From Thermococci archaeon (GTDB lineage: Archaea > Methanobacteriota_B > Thermococci > Thermococcales > Thermococcaceae): a stretch of 6,635 bases of DNA. Below the pieces are notes generated by a model. The model ran no database searches. It had not been told where the DNA came from and saw only the letters and a program-made list of their open reading frames with translations. The stretch covers positions 1 through 6,635 of the forward strand of contig QMUE01000076.1 of the NCBI GenBank assembly GCA_003663535.1, in the 5' to 3' direction. A program made the position numbers and the translations under genes. Shown in pieces: positions 1 through 6,141 of this stretch. How positions within the stretch are numbered: position 1 is the stretch's first letter; every line of letters starts with the position of its first letter.

Positions 1-914
1 ATGACTTTGAACCCTTCTTCTGCCATTGCTTCAGCTAGGGCCTTTGCGTTCTTGACTATCTGCTCTGCATAGGCTTTACCAAATTCAAGCATCTCTGCGG
101 CAGTAACGACTTTTCCAGCCATGTGGTGCAAGTGGTGATTGCTCAGAACACCTGGGAAGATTGCTCCTTGTAGTTTTGCTGTGGCCTCACCAAGGTCTTT
201 GTAGAGTATAACACCACCCTGTGGGCCGGGGAAGGTCTTATGGGTTGAGGATGTTACTACCTCGGCCCCTTCTCTAAGTGGGTCTTGGAACTGGCCGCCG
301 CCTATTAATCCCAAAACATGTGCGGCATCGTACATTACGAAGGCTCCAACTTCCTTTGCCACAGGTGCAAGTTCCTTAACTGGGTGTGGGAATGGGAATA
401 ATGAACCACCAAAAACAACTATCTTTGGCTCAAGTTCTCTAATCATCTTGGCTGCCTTGTCAACATCAATGTTAAATTCGTCGTTATCAAAAGGCCATGT
501 GTGAACTTCTAGTCCTCTCATACCAGCAGCTCCAAATGGCATGTGGCTTATGTGTCCACCATGAGATGTGTGAAGGACAATTGCTTTATCACCAGCTTCA
601 GTGAGGCCAAAGAATGCAGCTTGGTTTGCGTTAGTTCCGGATATAGGCCTTAAATCTGCAAAATCGCTCTGGAATAGTTTACAGAAGAGGTCAACACCAA
701 TAAGCTCAACTTCATCAACATACTTACATCCTTGATAGTATCTTTGCTTGGGCCAACCTTCAGCATACTTATGCATAAAACCACTAGCTATGGCCCTTAT
801 AGCGCTTGGGGATGTTACATTTTCACTTGCGATCAGGTTTATTGTGGAGCTCCTCCACTTTTCATGTCCCTCAACAAATTCCAAAACTTTGTCCCTATAC
901 ATTTGGTAGCTCAT
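1..914 (-). CDS. glyA: Serine hydroxymethyltransferase, archaeal type (3' end cut off by window edge)
   Basis: This cytosolic PLP enzyme interconverts serine and glycine while loading a C1 unit on a folate-type carrier. I translated 304 residues by hand from the minus strand; family members run to roughly 430, so about the last third lies left of the window. Visible motifs are LIASEN (27-32), KYAEGWPKQRYYQGC (49-63), the SHGGH active-site loop (117-121), YDAAH (195-199, Asp contacting the PLP ring nitrogen) and STHKT (223-227), where Lys226 is the Schiff-base lysine. All expected catalytic residues in this part are present. The ATG start at 914-912 is preceded by GAGGTGAT with a 3-nt spacer, a strong archaeal ribosome-binding site. 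It is divergent from the sirtuin gene, 109 bp apart. The C1 carrier in this organism cannot be told from the sequence. Confidence 0.96.
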   Translation of the reverse strand, partial: MSYQMYRDKVLEFVEGHEKWRSSTINLIASENVTSPSAIRAIASGFMHKYAEGWPKQRYYQGCKYVDEVELIGVDLFCKLFQSDFADLRPISGTNANQAAFFGLTEAGDKAIVLHTSHGGHISHMPFGAAGMRGLEVHTWPFDNDEFNIDVDKAAKMIRELEPKIVVFGGSLFPFPHPVKELAPVAKEVGAFVMYDAAHVLGLIGGGQFQDPLREGAEVVTSSTHKTFPGPQGGVILYKDLGEATAKLQGAIFPGVLSNHHLHHMAGKVVTAAEMLEFGKAYAEQIVKNAKALAEAMAEEGFKV

Positions 915-955
915 AGTATCACCTCACCGTATTTTGCATGAGATATTTTACACTA

Positions 956-967
956 ATATAATTTAAA
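956..967 (-). promoter_or_regulatory. Probable TATA box for glyA
   Basis: Read on the minus strand this is TTTAAATTATAT, an archaeal TATA-like element. Transcription would begin about 25 nt downstream, near 937, giving a short leader of some 20 nt that contains the GAGGTGAT ribosome-binding site. A second AT-rich stretch at about 941-950 lies too close to the start codon to serve. The position is inferred from spacing alone. Confidence 0.5.
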
Positions 968-984
968 TCTTGCCGTTGGGATAG

Positions 985-994
985 TTTTAAAAAT
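985..994 (+). promoter_or_regulatory. Possible TATA box for the sirtuin cluster
   Basis: TTTTAAAAAT lies about 30-39 nt before the sirtuin ATG. The usual archaeal spacing would put the transcript start near 1015, so the leader would be very short or almost absent. The ribosome-binding site is correspondingly imperfect (GGTTGAT, 1012-1018). It overlaps an element resembling the FL11 operator consensus. A different start point is possible. Confidence 0.4.
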
Positions 995-998
995 TTCA
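986..998 (+). promoter_or_regulatory. Possible FL11-type (Lrp/AsnC) operator over the sirtuin TATA box
   Basis: The 13 bases TTTAAAAATTTCA match 11 of 13 positions of TGAAAWWWTTTCA, the site I recall for the Pyrococcus regulator FL11. The element coincides with the proposed sirtuin TATA box and lies about 20 bp upstream of the glyA TATA box, so binding could affect one or both promoters. A/T-rich promoters match such a motif easily by chance, so this is weak evidence. Confidence 0.2.
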
Positions 999-1023
999 AG
1001 GGAGAAATAAAGGTTGATGTCCT

Positions 1024-1791
1024 ATGATAGAGGAGGCAGCAAAAATTATTGCTCACTCCCGCTTTTTAATAGCCTTTACTGGAGCTGGAGTTAGTGCAGA
1101 AAGTGGAATACCGACTTTTAGAGGTCGAGGTGGCCTATGGGAAAATTACAGGATTGAAGAGGTCGCTACGCCAGAAGCCTTTAGAAGGGACCCGAATCTT
1201 GTGTGGGCCTTCTATAAAATGAGAATGAAGATTATGAAGGATGCAAAACCTAATAATGCCCACTTAGTTTTAGCTGAACTTGAAAAGATGGGAATTCTAA
1301 GGGCCGTTATAACTCAAAACATCGATAACCTTCACAAAGAAGCAGGAAATCAGCATATCGTAGAACTTCATGGGGACATATATAGAGTCAAATGCACAAG
1401 ATGTGATTATATGGAGGATCTTTTAGAGTCTGGAAAGCTTGAGGACTTTTTAAAAGAAAAGAATTTGCCAAAATGCCCTGAATGTGCTTCTTTACTTCGA
1501 CCTGATGTAGTATGGTTTGGAGAGCCTCTCCCACAAGAAGCCCTTCAAAAGGCTTTCAAGCTCGCTGAAAGGGCAGATGTTTGTCTGGTAGTTGGTACTA
1601 GTGCTCAAGTTTTTCCGGCAGCTTATGTTCCTTATACTGTAAAGGATAATGGCGGCTCTGTGATAGAAGTCAACACTAAAGAGAGTGGTATAACTCCAAT
1701 AGCCGATGTATTTCTTAGAGGGAAAGCAGGGGAAGTGATGCAGTCCCTTTTAGTAAAAGTTAAAAGGTATTTGGAGAGTGAAAAGTGTTAG
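1024..1791 (+). CDS. cobB: NAD-dependent protein deacylase, class III sirtuin (Sir2 family)
   Basis: Sirtuins remove acyl groups from lysine side chains, consuming NAD and releasing nicotinamide and O-acyl-ADP-ribose. The 255-residue protein is full length for a single-domain prokaryotic sirtuin. Visible features are the NAD loop [15 protein letters not shown] (20-34), TQNIDNLH (97-104), catalytic His116 in ELHGD, a zinc site CTRC (124-127) paired with CPEC (151-154), VVWFGE (162-167) and GTSAQV (191-196). Tyr64 and Arg67 in YKMR match the YxxR pair that binds the carboxylate of succinyl- or malonyl-lysine in SIRT5 and E. coli CobB, so desuccinylase activity is plausible beside deacetylation. 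The start is the ATG at 1024; its ribosome-binding site (GGTTGAT) is imperfect. It is the first gene of a plus-strand cluster, and the next gene begins 8 nt after its stop. Candidate substrates such as Alba or metabolic enzymes are inference. Confidence 0.95.
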   Translation: MIEEAAKIIAHSRFLIAFTGAGVSAESGIPTFRGRGGLWENYRIEEVATPEAFRRDPNLVWAFYKMRMKIMKDAKPNNAHLVLAELEKMGILRAVITQNIDNLHKEAGNQHIVELHGDIYRVKCTRCDYMEDLLESGKLEDFLKEKNLPKCPECASLLRPDVVWFGEPLPQEALQKAFKLAERADVCLVVGTSAQVFPAAYVPYTVKDNGGSVIEVNTKESGITPIADVFLRGKAGEVMQSLLVKVKRYLESEKC

Positions 1792-1799
1792 GTGATTGC

Positions 1800-2195
1800 A
1801 TGATACTTGTTATAGGTTTTGAAAAAGAGGAATTTTCTAAACTCAAGGACATTCTGAGTGAGTTCAAAATCTATGGGATACCTGAATACTGCCGTGATTG
1901 GGTAGTGGAGGAAGTGATTGAGAAAGCGCCCTCCTTCAAAGCAAATAGCAACTGGCATTGGAGGAAATTTATCTTGATGCATGGAATTCCCAATGAAAAG
2001 GTAAAAGAAGTGATGGAGAGGGTTAGGCTCCTGGGAATTCTGGATGTTATCTTTGCCACTACAACTCCTACTTCTTTAACATGGAAGCTTGAAGATCTCC
2101 TCAATGAACTCATTCGGGAAGATGAATATTTTCGAAAGCTGATGGAGGAAAAACAGAAAATGAATACCTTTTATCTGAACATAAGGAAAGGTTAA
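1800..2195 (+). CDS. DUF3783-domain protein with two tandem related halves
   Basis: The function is unknown. The C-terminal part, about residues 57-110 from the ATG, looks like DUF3783: a strand (FILMHG), a helix, then VIFATTTPTSLTWKLEDLL, the signature stretch of that small archaeal/bacterial domain. The N-terminal half follows the same plan: strand MILVIGF, helix EEFSKLKDIL, a turn, then a strand and WVVEEVIEK. The protein may therefore be an internal duplication whose first copy has diverged and lost the TPT-W motif. There is no signal peptide or membrane segment, so it should be cytosolic. I chose the ATG at 1800 (131 residues) because GGTGAT ends 3 nt before it, the same arrangement as glyA. 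A GTG at 1785 would add five residues and overlap the sirtuin gene by 7 nt. The tight spacing implies co-transcription with the sirtuin. Confidence 0.85.
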   Translation: MILVIGFEKEEFSKLKDILSEFKIYGIPEYCRDWVVEEVIEKAPSFKANSNWHWRKFILMHGIPNEKVKEVMERVRLLGILDVIFATTTPTSLTWKLEDLLNELIREDEYFRKLMEEKQKMNTFYLNIRKG

Positions 2196-2231
2196 ATATC
2201 CTTCAACCCTTTATTTGAGTGGGGATGGGTG

Positions 2232-2951
2232 ATGGTAGAAGTCATATTTTTTGATTTGGATGATACCCTTGTGGATACCTCTAGACTAGCGGAGCTTGCT
2301 AGGAAGAATGCTATAGATAACATGATCCAGCATGGACTACCTGTTGATTTTGAAACCGCTTATAATGAGCTCCTTGAACTTATAGCTGAATATGGGAGTA
2401 ACTTTCCTCATCATTTTGACTATCTCTTGAGGAGACTGGACTTGAAATATAACCCAAAATGGGTAGCAGCGGGGGTGATAGCTTATCATAATACCAAATT
2501 TGCTCATCTGAGAGAAGTTAAAAATGCGAGAAAAGCTCTTATCAAACTCAGAGAAATGGGTTATAGACTTGGGATAATAACCGATGGAAATCCAATAAAA
2601 CAGTGGGAGAAGGTTTTGAGGCTGGATATAGACGATTTCTTTGAGCATGTTGTAGTATCTGACTTTGAAGGCGTTAAAAAACCACATCCAAAGATTTATC
2701 AAAAAGCACTAAAAATATTTGGGGTAAAAGCTGAAGAAGCTGTCATGGTAGGAGATAGGCTGTATTCGGATATATTTGGTGCTAAAAGAGTTGGGATGCA
2801 TACTGTATGGTTCCGTTATGGTAAATATGCCAACAGAGAGCTTGAATATGAGCAATATGCTGAGTTTAAAATAGATGATCTTTTGGAGCTCCCTAATGTT
2901 GTAGAGGTGCTCAGAAATGGTTCAAATAAGGAGGTTCATGCTAATAGATAA
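2232..2951 (+). CDS. HAD-superfamily phosphatase (subfamily IA, TIGR02253-like)
   Basis: A cytosolic haloacid dehalogenase-type hydrolase of 239 residues, the usual size for a Rossmann core with a helical cap. From the ATG at 2232, motif I is FDLDDTLVD (7-15) with nucleophile Asp8 and acid/base Asp10; motif II is TDGN at 117-120; motif III is Lys150 in KKPHPKIY; motif IV is GD at 174-175 with Asp180, binding magnesium. The helical cap covers about residues 17-90. This subfamily in Thermococcales includes proteins annotated as glyceraldehyde-3-phosphate phosphatase; that substrate is a family-based guess, since HAD specificity cannot be read from these motifs. A GTG at 2229 could add one Met, and GGGG at 2221-2224 is the nearest ribosome-binding site for either start. 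It follows the DUF3783 gene by 36 nt, and its 3' end overlaps the ASCH gene by 35 nt. Confidence 0.9.
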   Translation: MVEVIFFDLDDTLVDTSRLAELARKNAIDNMIQHGLPVDFETAYNELLELIAEYGSNFPHHFDYLLRRLDLKYNPKWVAAGVIAYHNTKFAHLREVKNARKALIKLREMGYRLGIITDGNPIKQWEKVLRLDIDDFFEHVVVSDFEGVKKPHPKIYQKALKIFGVKAEEAVMVGDRLYSDIFGAKRVGMHTVWFRYGKYANRELEYEQYAEFKIDDLLELPNVVEVLRNGSNKEVHANR

Positions 2952-3480
2952 TGCTTACAAATCGAAAATTCTCAAAGGAAAAAAGACGAGCACCATAAGA
3001 TTTGGAAATTATGAGGCAACGCCGGGCAGCGAAGTATATCTTGCCATAACTCCCAGCGACAGCGTTATTGCGAAAATTAAGATAACAGACATAAAGAAGA
3101 AAATGGTCAAAGAGCTCACTTTGGAGGATGCAAAGAAAGATGGTTTTAAGGAACTTAAAGAGCTTATAAACGCGTTAAACAAAATATATGGGACACTTCA
3201 TGGGGATGATGAGGTAACGATAATTGAATTTGATGTTATTGAGAAGTTTGAAGAGGCTATTCCTCTTAAATGGCTTAAAGCTCTTAACTATAGAAAACCG
3301 GAAGAGATAGCAAAGCTATATGTGGAGAATGGTCTAAAAGAGTCTGTGGATGTGGATTTAATTATTAGGAGGGTTTATTCTGAGGGCCTAAAGAGTGCTG
3401 TAAGGAGATATGGGCCAAAAAAGGTTAAAGATTCGCTTTTAAAAGCGTACCATAAACTGTATGATGAAGGAAAAATATAG
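2917..3480 (+). CDS. ASCH-domain protein with a helical C-terminal extension
   Basis: ASCH domains have a PUA-like beta-barrel that binds RNA or nucleotides. The domain spans about residues 5-113, with [10 protein letters not shown] (21-30), [12 protein letters not shown] (37-48), a mid helix and TIIEFDVI (101-108). The GKKTSTIR segment resembles the AGRKTITIR of E. coli YqfB, an N4-acetylcytidine amidohydrolase: Lys23 and Thr26 align with its catalytic Lys21 and Thr24. The third YqfB catalytic residue, Glu74, falls near Asp75-Gly76, so the activity is uncertain. Residues 115-187 form a charged, mainly helical tail that I do not recognise. The ATG at 2917 has GAGGTG with a 7-nt spacer and lets the first barrel strand form (VQIRRFMLI). 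An ATG at 2938 follows GGAGGT but with only 2 nt between, too close for good initiation. The 35-nt overlap with the HAD gene implies coupled translation. Confidence 0.85.
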   Translation: MVQIRRFMLIDNAYKSKILKGKKTSTIRFGNYEATPGSEVYLAITPSDSVIAKIKITDIKKKMVKELTLEDAKKDGFKELKELINALNKIYGTLHGDDEVTIIEFDVIEKFEEAIPLKWLKALNYRKPEEIAKLYVENGLKESVDVDLIIRRVYSEGLKSAVRRYGPKKVKDSLLKAYHKLYDEGKI

Positions 3481-3486
3481 AAGAAA

Positions 3487-3939
3487 TCAGATAGGGAGTT
3501 CTGTTGTCTCTTTGTGAATTTTCAATACTACCATTGTATGAGTTGCCACGACGCCATCTATCTCCCCAATTTTATTGAGGAACTCATTTAGTTCCGTACT
3601 GTTTCTGGTTCGTATTTTAAGTATCATATCGTAGTCACCTGTGTTTTCATATATTTCAACAATTTCGGGATATTTAACAAGTTCTTTTGCGACATCTGCA
3701 TATTTTCCCGCCCTAGCTTTAATGAGAATAAAGGCCAATAAGTTAAAGCCAAGTGCCTCCGGATCTGGGATGATTGTGAACTTTTTTATCACTCCTTTTT
3801 CTTTTAGCTTTTTTATTCGTTCATATACTGTTGATTCGGCTAGACCAACACGCTTAGAAATTTCTCTTAGGGGAGTACGGCTATTTTTTTGAAGCACCTT
3901 TAAGATTTCTTTATCAGTCTCATCTAAAATCCCTCTCAT
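3487..3939 (-). CDS. Lrp/AsnC-family (feast/famine) transcriptional regulator, FL11-like
   Basis: A DNA-binding regulator of 150 residues. The N-terminal winged helix-turn-helix covers about 5-60 (LDETDKEIL, then LREISKRVGLAESTVYERIKKL with the recognition helix near AESTVYERI). The C-terminal RAM/effector domain covers about 65-145, with LLAFILIKARAGKY, EIYENTGDYDMILKIRT and a THTMVVLK strand near the end. By recall it is very close to Pyrococcus FL11 (PH1519), including the HKETTELPI terminus; FL11 assembles with lysine and represses many metabolic genes. I chose the ATG at 3939-3937 because GGTGAG lies 3 nt before it. A TTG at 3954 would add five residues but lies upstream of the likely transcript start. 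A TATA box and an A/T palindrome lie just upstream, consistent with autoregulation. It is convergent with the ASCH gene (6 bp between stops) and divergent from the GTPase. Confidence 0.94.
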   Translation of the reverse strand: MRGILDETDKEILKVLQKNSRTPLREISKRVGLAESTVYERIKKLKEKGVIKKFTIIPDPEALGFNLLAFILIKARAGKYADVAKELVKYPEIVEIYENTGDYDMILKIRTRNSTELNEFLNKIGEIDGVVATHTMVVLKIHKETTELPI

Positions 3940-3951
3940 ACTCTCACCATC

Positions 3952-3964
3952 CAAAAATTTTTCG
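3952..3964. promoter_or_regulatory. A/T palindrome in the regulator's own promoter, possible autoregulatory operator
   Basis: The sequence contains the perfect palindrome AAAAATTTTT (3953-3962). On the minus strand the 13-mer CGAAAAATTTTTG matches 10 of 13 positions of the recalled FL11 consensus TGAAAWWWTTTCA. It lies between the minus-strand TATA box (3971-3978) and the expected transcript start (about 3948), where a bound regulator would block RNA polymerase. Lrp/AsnC proteins commonly repress their own genes. Assignment is by position and motif resemblance only. Confidence 0.4.
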
Positions 3965-3970
3965 AGAAAG

Positions 3971-3978
3971 TATATAAA
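3971..3978 (-). promoter_or_regulatory. TATA box for the Lrp/AsnC regulator gene
   Basis: On the minus strand this reads TTTATATA, the canonical archaeal TATA box. Spacing of about 26 nt puts the transcript start near 3948, immediately before the GGTGAG ribosome-binding site and 9-10 nt before the ATG at 3939. This supports the ATG over the upstream TTG as the true start. Confidence 0.7.
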
Positions 3979-4004
3979 TTTGATGATGCTTTCCTTACCA
4001 TAAA

Positions 4005-4013
4005 TTTATAAAA
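4005..4013 (+). promoter_or_regulatory. TATA box for the TGS-domain GTPase gene
   Basis: TTTATAAAA on the plus strand would start transcription near 4035, giving a leader of about 25 nt that carries the GAGGTGAG ribosome-binding site (4047-4054). It is divergent from the regulator's TATA box, about 30 bp away, so the two promoters share a short control region. Confidence 0.65.
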
Positions 4014-4059
4014 TTCCTCTGTAACCTTAAAACGGCGAGAGAGGAAGAGGTGAGTAGAA

Positions 4060-5223
4060 ATGCCAACTAACGTAACAGCAGAGTACTTAGCGGCGGAGGA
4101 AGAATATAGGCAGGCAAGAACTATACCAGAGAAAATTAGAGCTCTTGAAAAAATGTATGCTACTGTGCCAAAGCACAAAGGTACTGAAAAGCTTAGACTT
4201 CAAATTAAACGTAAGATTTCAGAACTTAGAAAGGAACTTGAAAAACAGCAGAGTCAGAGAAAGGGTGGAGGTTATTCATTCAGTGTTAAGAAAGAAGGTG
4301 CATCACAAGTAGTTTTGGCTGGATTACCCAATGTTGGAAAATCTTCCCTCTTAAAGGTTTTAGCTGGTGTTGATATAGACGTTGCTGATTATCCTTTCAC
4401 AACAGTTGAGCCCATTCCCGGTATGATGAATCATAAAGATGTTCAGATTCAGCTCGTGGAAGTTCCGGGTTTAATTGAAGGGGCCGCATTGGGCAAAGGT
4501 ATGGGGACACAACTTTTGAGTGTTATAAGAAATGCTGATGCCATAGCTATCGTCGTTGACCTTTCTCAAGACCCAATAAAGCAGATGAAAATAATATTAA
4601 AGGAATTTGAGCGTGCCGGGATAAAAGTGAACAAAAAACGGCCCAAGGTGGAAATAAAGAGAATGCCGATGGGTGGGATCATAATCAACGGTCAGCATTT
4701 GATCCAGGGAGACATAGGTGAAGTTATGAAAATGCTCAGGGAAGAAGGTATTCATAGTGCCGAGATCACTGTAAAAGAACCTGTTACCCTTGAAGACTTT
4801 TCAGATGCTCTAGATGAGAGCCTCGTATGGAGAAAAGCAATAATAATAGCAAACAAGGGGGACGTCCCAGGAAGTAAAGAAAACTATGAAAGACTCGTTG
4901 AGACATATAATGATAGATTTAAAATAATACCAGTATCTGCTAAAAAGAAAGCGAACATTGAGGTATTAAAAGAAGAACTATATCAACTGGTGGATATAAT
5001 TAGGGTGTTTACAAAATCCCCGGGGGAGGATCCTGCTTATCCTCCGATTGCTCTTAAAAAAGGTTCGAAGGTTTTGGACGTGGCAGAAAGAATTCATAAA
5101 GACTTCGCAAAGAACTTTAAATATGCGAGGGTATGGGGAAAAAGTGCAAAATTCCCTGGACAGAGGGTGGGGCCCGATCACATGCTTGAAGACGGGGATA
5201 TAGTTGAGATCCACGCTCGCTAA
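4060..5223 (+). CDS. OBG/DRG-family GTPase with C-terminal TGS domain
   Basis: A 387-residue cytosolic GTPase of the archaeal/eukaryotic DRG-like branch of the OBG family, linked to ribosomes and translation. An N-terminal helical, highly charged region (about 5-70) precedes the G domain. G1 is GLPNVGKS (88-95); G2 includes Thr114/Thr115 in YPFTT; G3 is EVPG (134-137), where most P-loop GTPases have DxxG beginning with Asp; G4 is NKGD (265-268); G5 is SAK (293-295). An insert at about 190-250 (MPMGGIIINGQH and following) is typical of DRG-like proteins. The TGS domain spans about 312-387 and ends DGDIVEIHAR. The ATG has GAGGTGAG upstream with a short spacer. It has its own promoter and ends with its TAA directly abutting the stop of the convergent activase gene. 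The exact cellular role is not shown by the sequence. Confidence 0.94.
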   Translation: MPTNVTAEYLAAEEEYRQARTIPEKIRALEKMYATVPKHKGTEKLRLQIKRKISELRKELEKQQSQRKGGGYSFSVKKEGASQVVLAGLPNVGKSSLLKVLAGVDIDVADYPFTTVEPIPGMMNHKDVQIQLVEVPGLIEGAALGKGMGTQLLSVIRNADAIAIVVDLSQDPIKQMKIILKEFERAGIKVNKKRPKVEIKRMPMGGIIINGQHLIQGDIGEVMKMLREEGIHSAEITVKEPVTLEDFSDALDESLVWRKAIIIANKGDVPGSKENYERLVETYNDRFKIIPVSAKKKANIEVLKEELYQLVDIIRVFTKSPGEDPAYPPIALKKGSKVLDVAERIHKDFAKNFKYARVWGKSAKFPGQRVGPDHMLEDGDIVEIHAR

Positions 5224-6129
5224 TTAGCCCCCTATTTTAACTCTTAGGCCTATGCTCTCAAATTCCTCTTTTATCCATTTCAATATTTCATCTGGGGGCC
5301 TATGGTGGATTGCCATCTTATATTCTCTTCCTACCCTTCTAAACTTCTCTGATACATCGTGAAAAGGAAGTAAGTCTATCTCGTTTATTCCTTTAATCCC
5401 TGAAATAAAATTTGCCCAACCTTTGACATTCTTATCTGTATCTGTAATTCCTGGAATTATGGGAAAACGTAGTATGACCTCTTTTCCTTGTCCTGTGAGG
5501 AATTTTAGGTTTTCTATTATGGTATTGTTAGGAACTCCAGTATATTTTTCATGTTCACCACTATCGTAGAGCTTAATATCATATAAAAATAGATCTGTGT
5601 GGGGTAAGATCTGCTTTAAAACCTCTTTGGGTGCATAACCCGAAGTGTCTATGGTAGTATGAATGTGCCGTTTTTTTAGTTCTTTTAAACTCTCAACTAA
5701 GAACTTGGGTTGGGATAATGGTTCCCCTCCTGAGAAAGTGACTCCACCGTCAGAATCATCATAGAGTTTAATATCTTTCTCAATCTCAGTTAAAAGCTCT
5801 TCAACAGTTATAACTCTTCCCACAAGTCTTAAAGCGTTTGTTGGACAGGCACTTGCACATCCCCCACAGCCAGTACACTTTTCTCTGTTAATGTGCGGGG
5901 TCTCACTCTCATCAAAACTTATTGCATTCTCCGGGCACACTTTAACACAAGTGTGGCAGTGTATACACTTATATTCGAAATAAATTAGTTCCGGCTTTGG
6001 AGAAATTCCTTCTGGATTATGGCACCACCAGCAACTTAAAGGGCATCCTTTCATAAATATTGTAGTTCTAATTCCAGGGCCATCATGAATTGCATACCGT
6101 TTTATGTCAAATATGATTCCACTTATCAA
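5224..6129 (-). CDS. Glycyl-radical-enzyme activating protein (radical SAM, two ferredoxin clusters)
   Basis: This family uses S-adenosylmethionine and a [4Fe-4S] cluster to abstract hydrogen from a backbone glycine of a partner glycyl radical enzyme; the classic case is the pyruvate formate-lyase activase. The radical SAM motif CxxxCxxC is Cys29, Cys33 and Cys36 in GCPLSCWWC. A ferredoxin-like insert follows with Cys55/58/61/65 and Cys85/88/91/95, typical of activases for the dehydratase-type or non-PFL partners. SGGEP (133-137) is the SAM-binding stretch; DTSGY (161-165), YDIK (183-186) and RFPIIPG (221-227) are also conserved. At 301 residues it is full length. The start is a TTG at 6129-6127, supported by GGAGGT 6 nt before it; no nearby in-frame ATG exists. 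The GGAGGT shares a base with the stop of the upstream dehydratase gene, so translation is probably coupled. The partner enzyme is not in the window. Confidence 0.93.
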   Translation of the reverse strand: MISGIIFDIKRYAIHDGPGIRTTIFMKGCPLSCWWCHNPEGISPKPELIYFEYKCIHCHTCVKVCPENAISFDESETPHINREKCTGCGGCASACPTNALRLVGRVITVEELLTEIEKDIKLYDDSDGGVTFSGGEPLSQPKFLVESLKELKKRHIHTTIDTSGYAPKEVLKQILPHTDLFLYDIKLYDSGEHEKYTGVPNNTIIENLKFLTGQGKEVILRFPIIPGITDTDKNVKGWANFISGIKGINEIDLLPFHDVSEKFRRVGREYKMAIHHRPPDEILKWIKEEFESIGLRVKIGG

Positions 6130-6135
6130 TTTTAG

Positions 6136-6141
6136 ACCTCC
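6136..6141 (-). promoter_or_regulatory. Ribosome-binding site that fixes the TTG start of the activase
   Basis: On the minus strand GGAGGT begins on the last base of the TAG stop (6143-6141) of the proline racemase-family gene. It stands 6 nt before the TTG at 6129-6127. A perfect anti-16S match at normal spacing is the main argument for a TTG start, and its overlap with the stop suggests that terminating ribosomes reinitiate on the activase. Confidence 0.75.

Noticed and set aside
732..941. Open frame of 69 codons on the plus strand, opposite the start of glyA
   Set aside because: It lies wholly antisense to the well-conserved glyA coding sequence and its leader, has no ribosome-binding site and resembles no known protein.
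1785..1799. Upstream GTG start for the DUF3783 gene
   Set aside because: It overlaps the sirtuin stop, lacks a ribosome-binding site, and would place GGTGAT inside the coding sequence, whereas the ATG at 1800 has that element at the standard distance.
3856..3865. Perfect palindrome AGAAATTTCT inside the regulator gene
   Set aside because: It is within coding sequence, its even-numbered symmetry does not fit the 13-bp operator consensus, and it can be explained by codons.
3979..3990. TGATGA-like sequence in the 3940-4059 intergenic region, considered as box C of a C/D guide RNA
   Set aside because: The base before it is not a purine as required by RUGAUGA, and I found no CUGA box D at a suitable distance. 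It also lies between two promoters.
3936..4178. Minus-strand open frame of 80 codons across the divergent promoters
   Set aside because: It covers both TATA boxes and the antisense of the GTPase start, and has no recognisable motif. The control region explains this stretch better.
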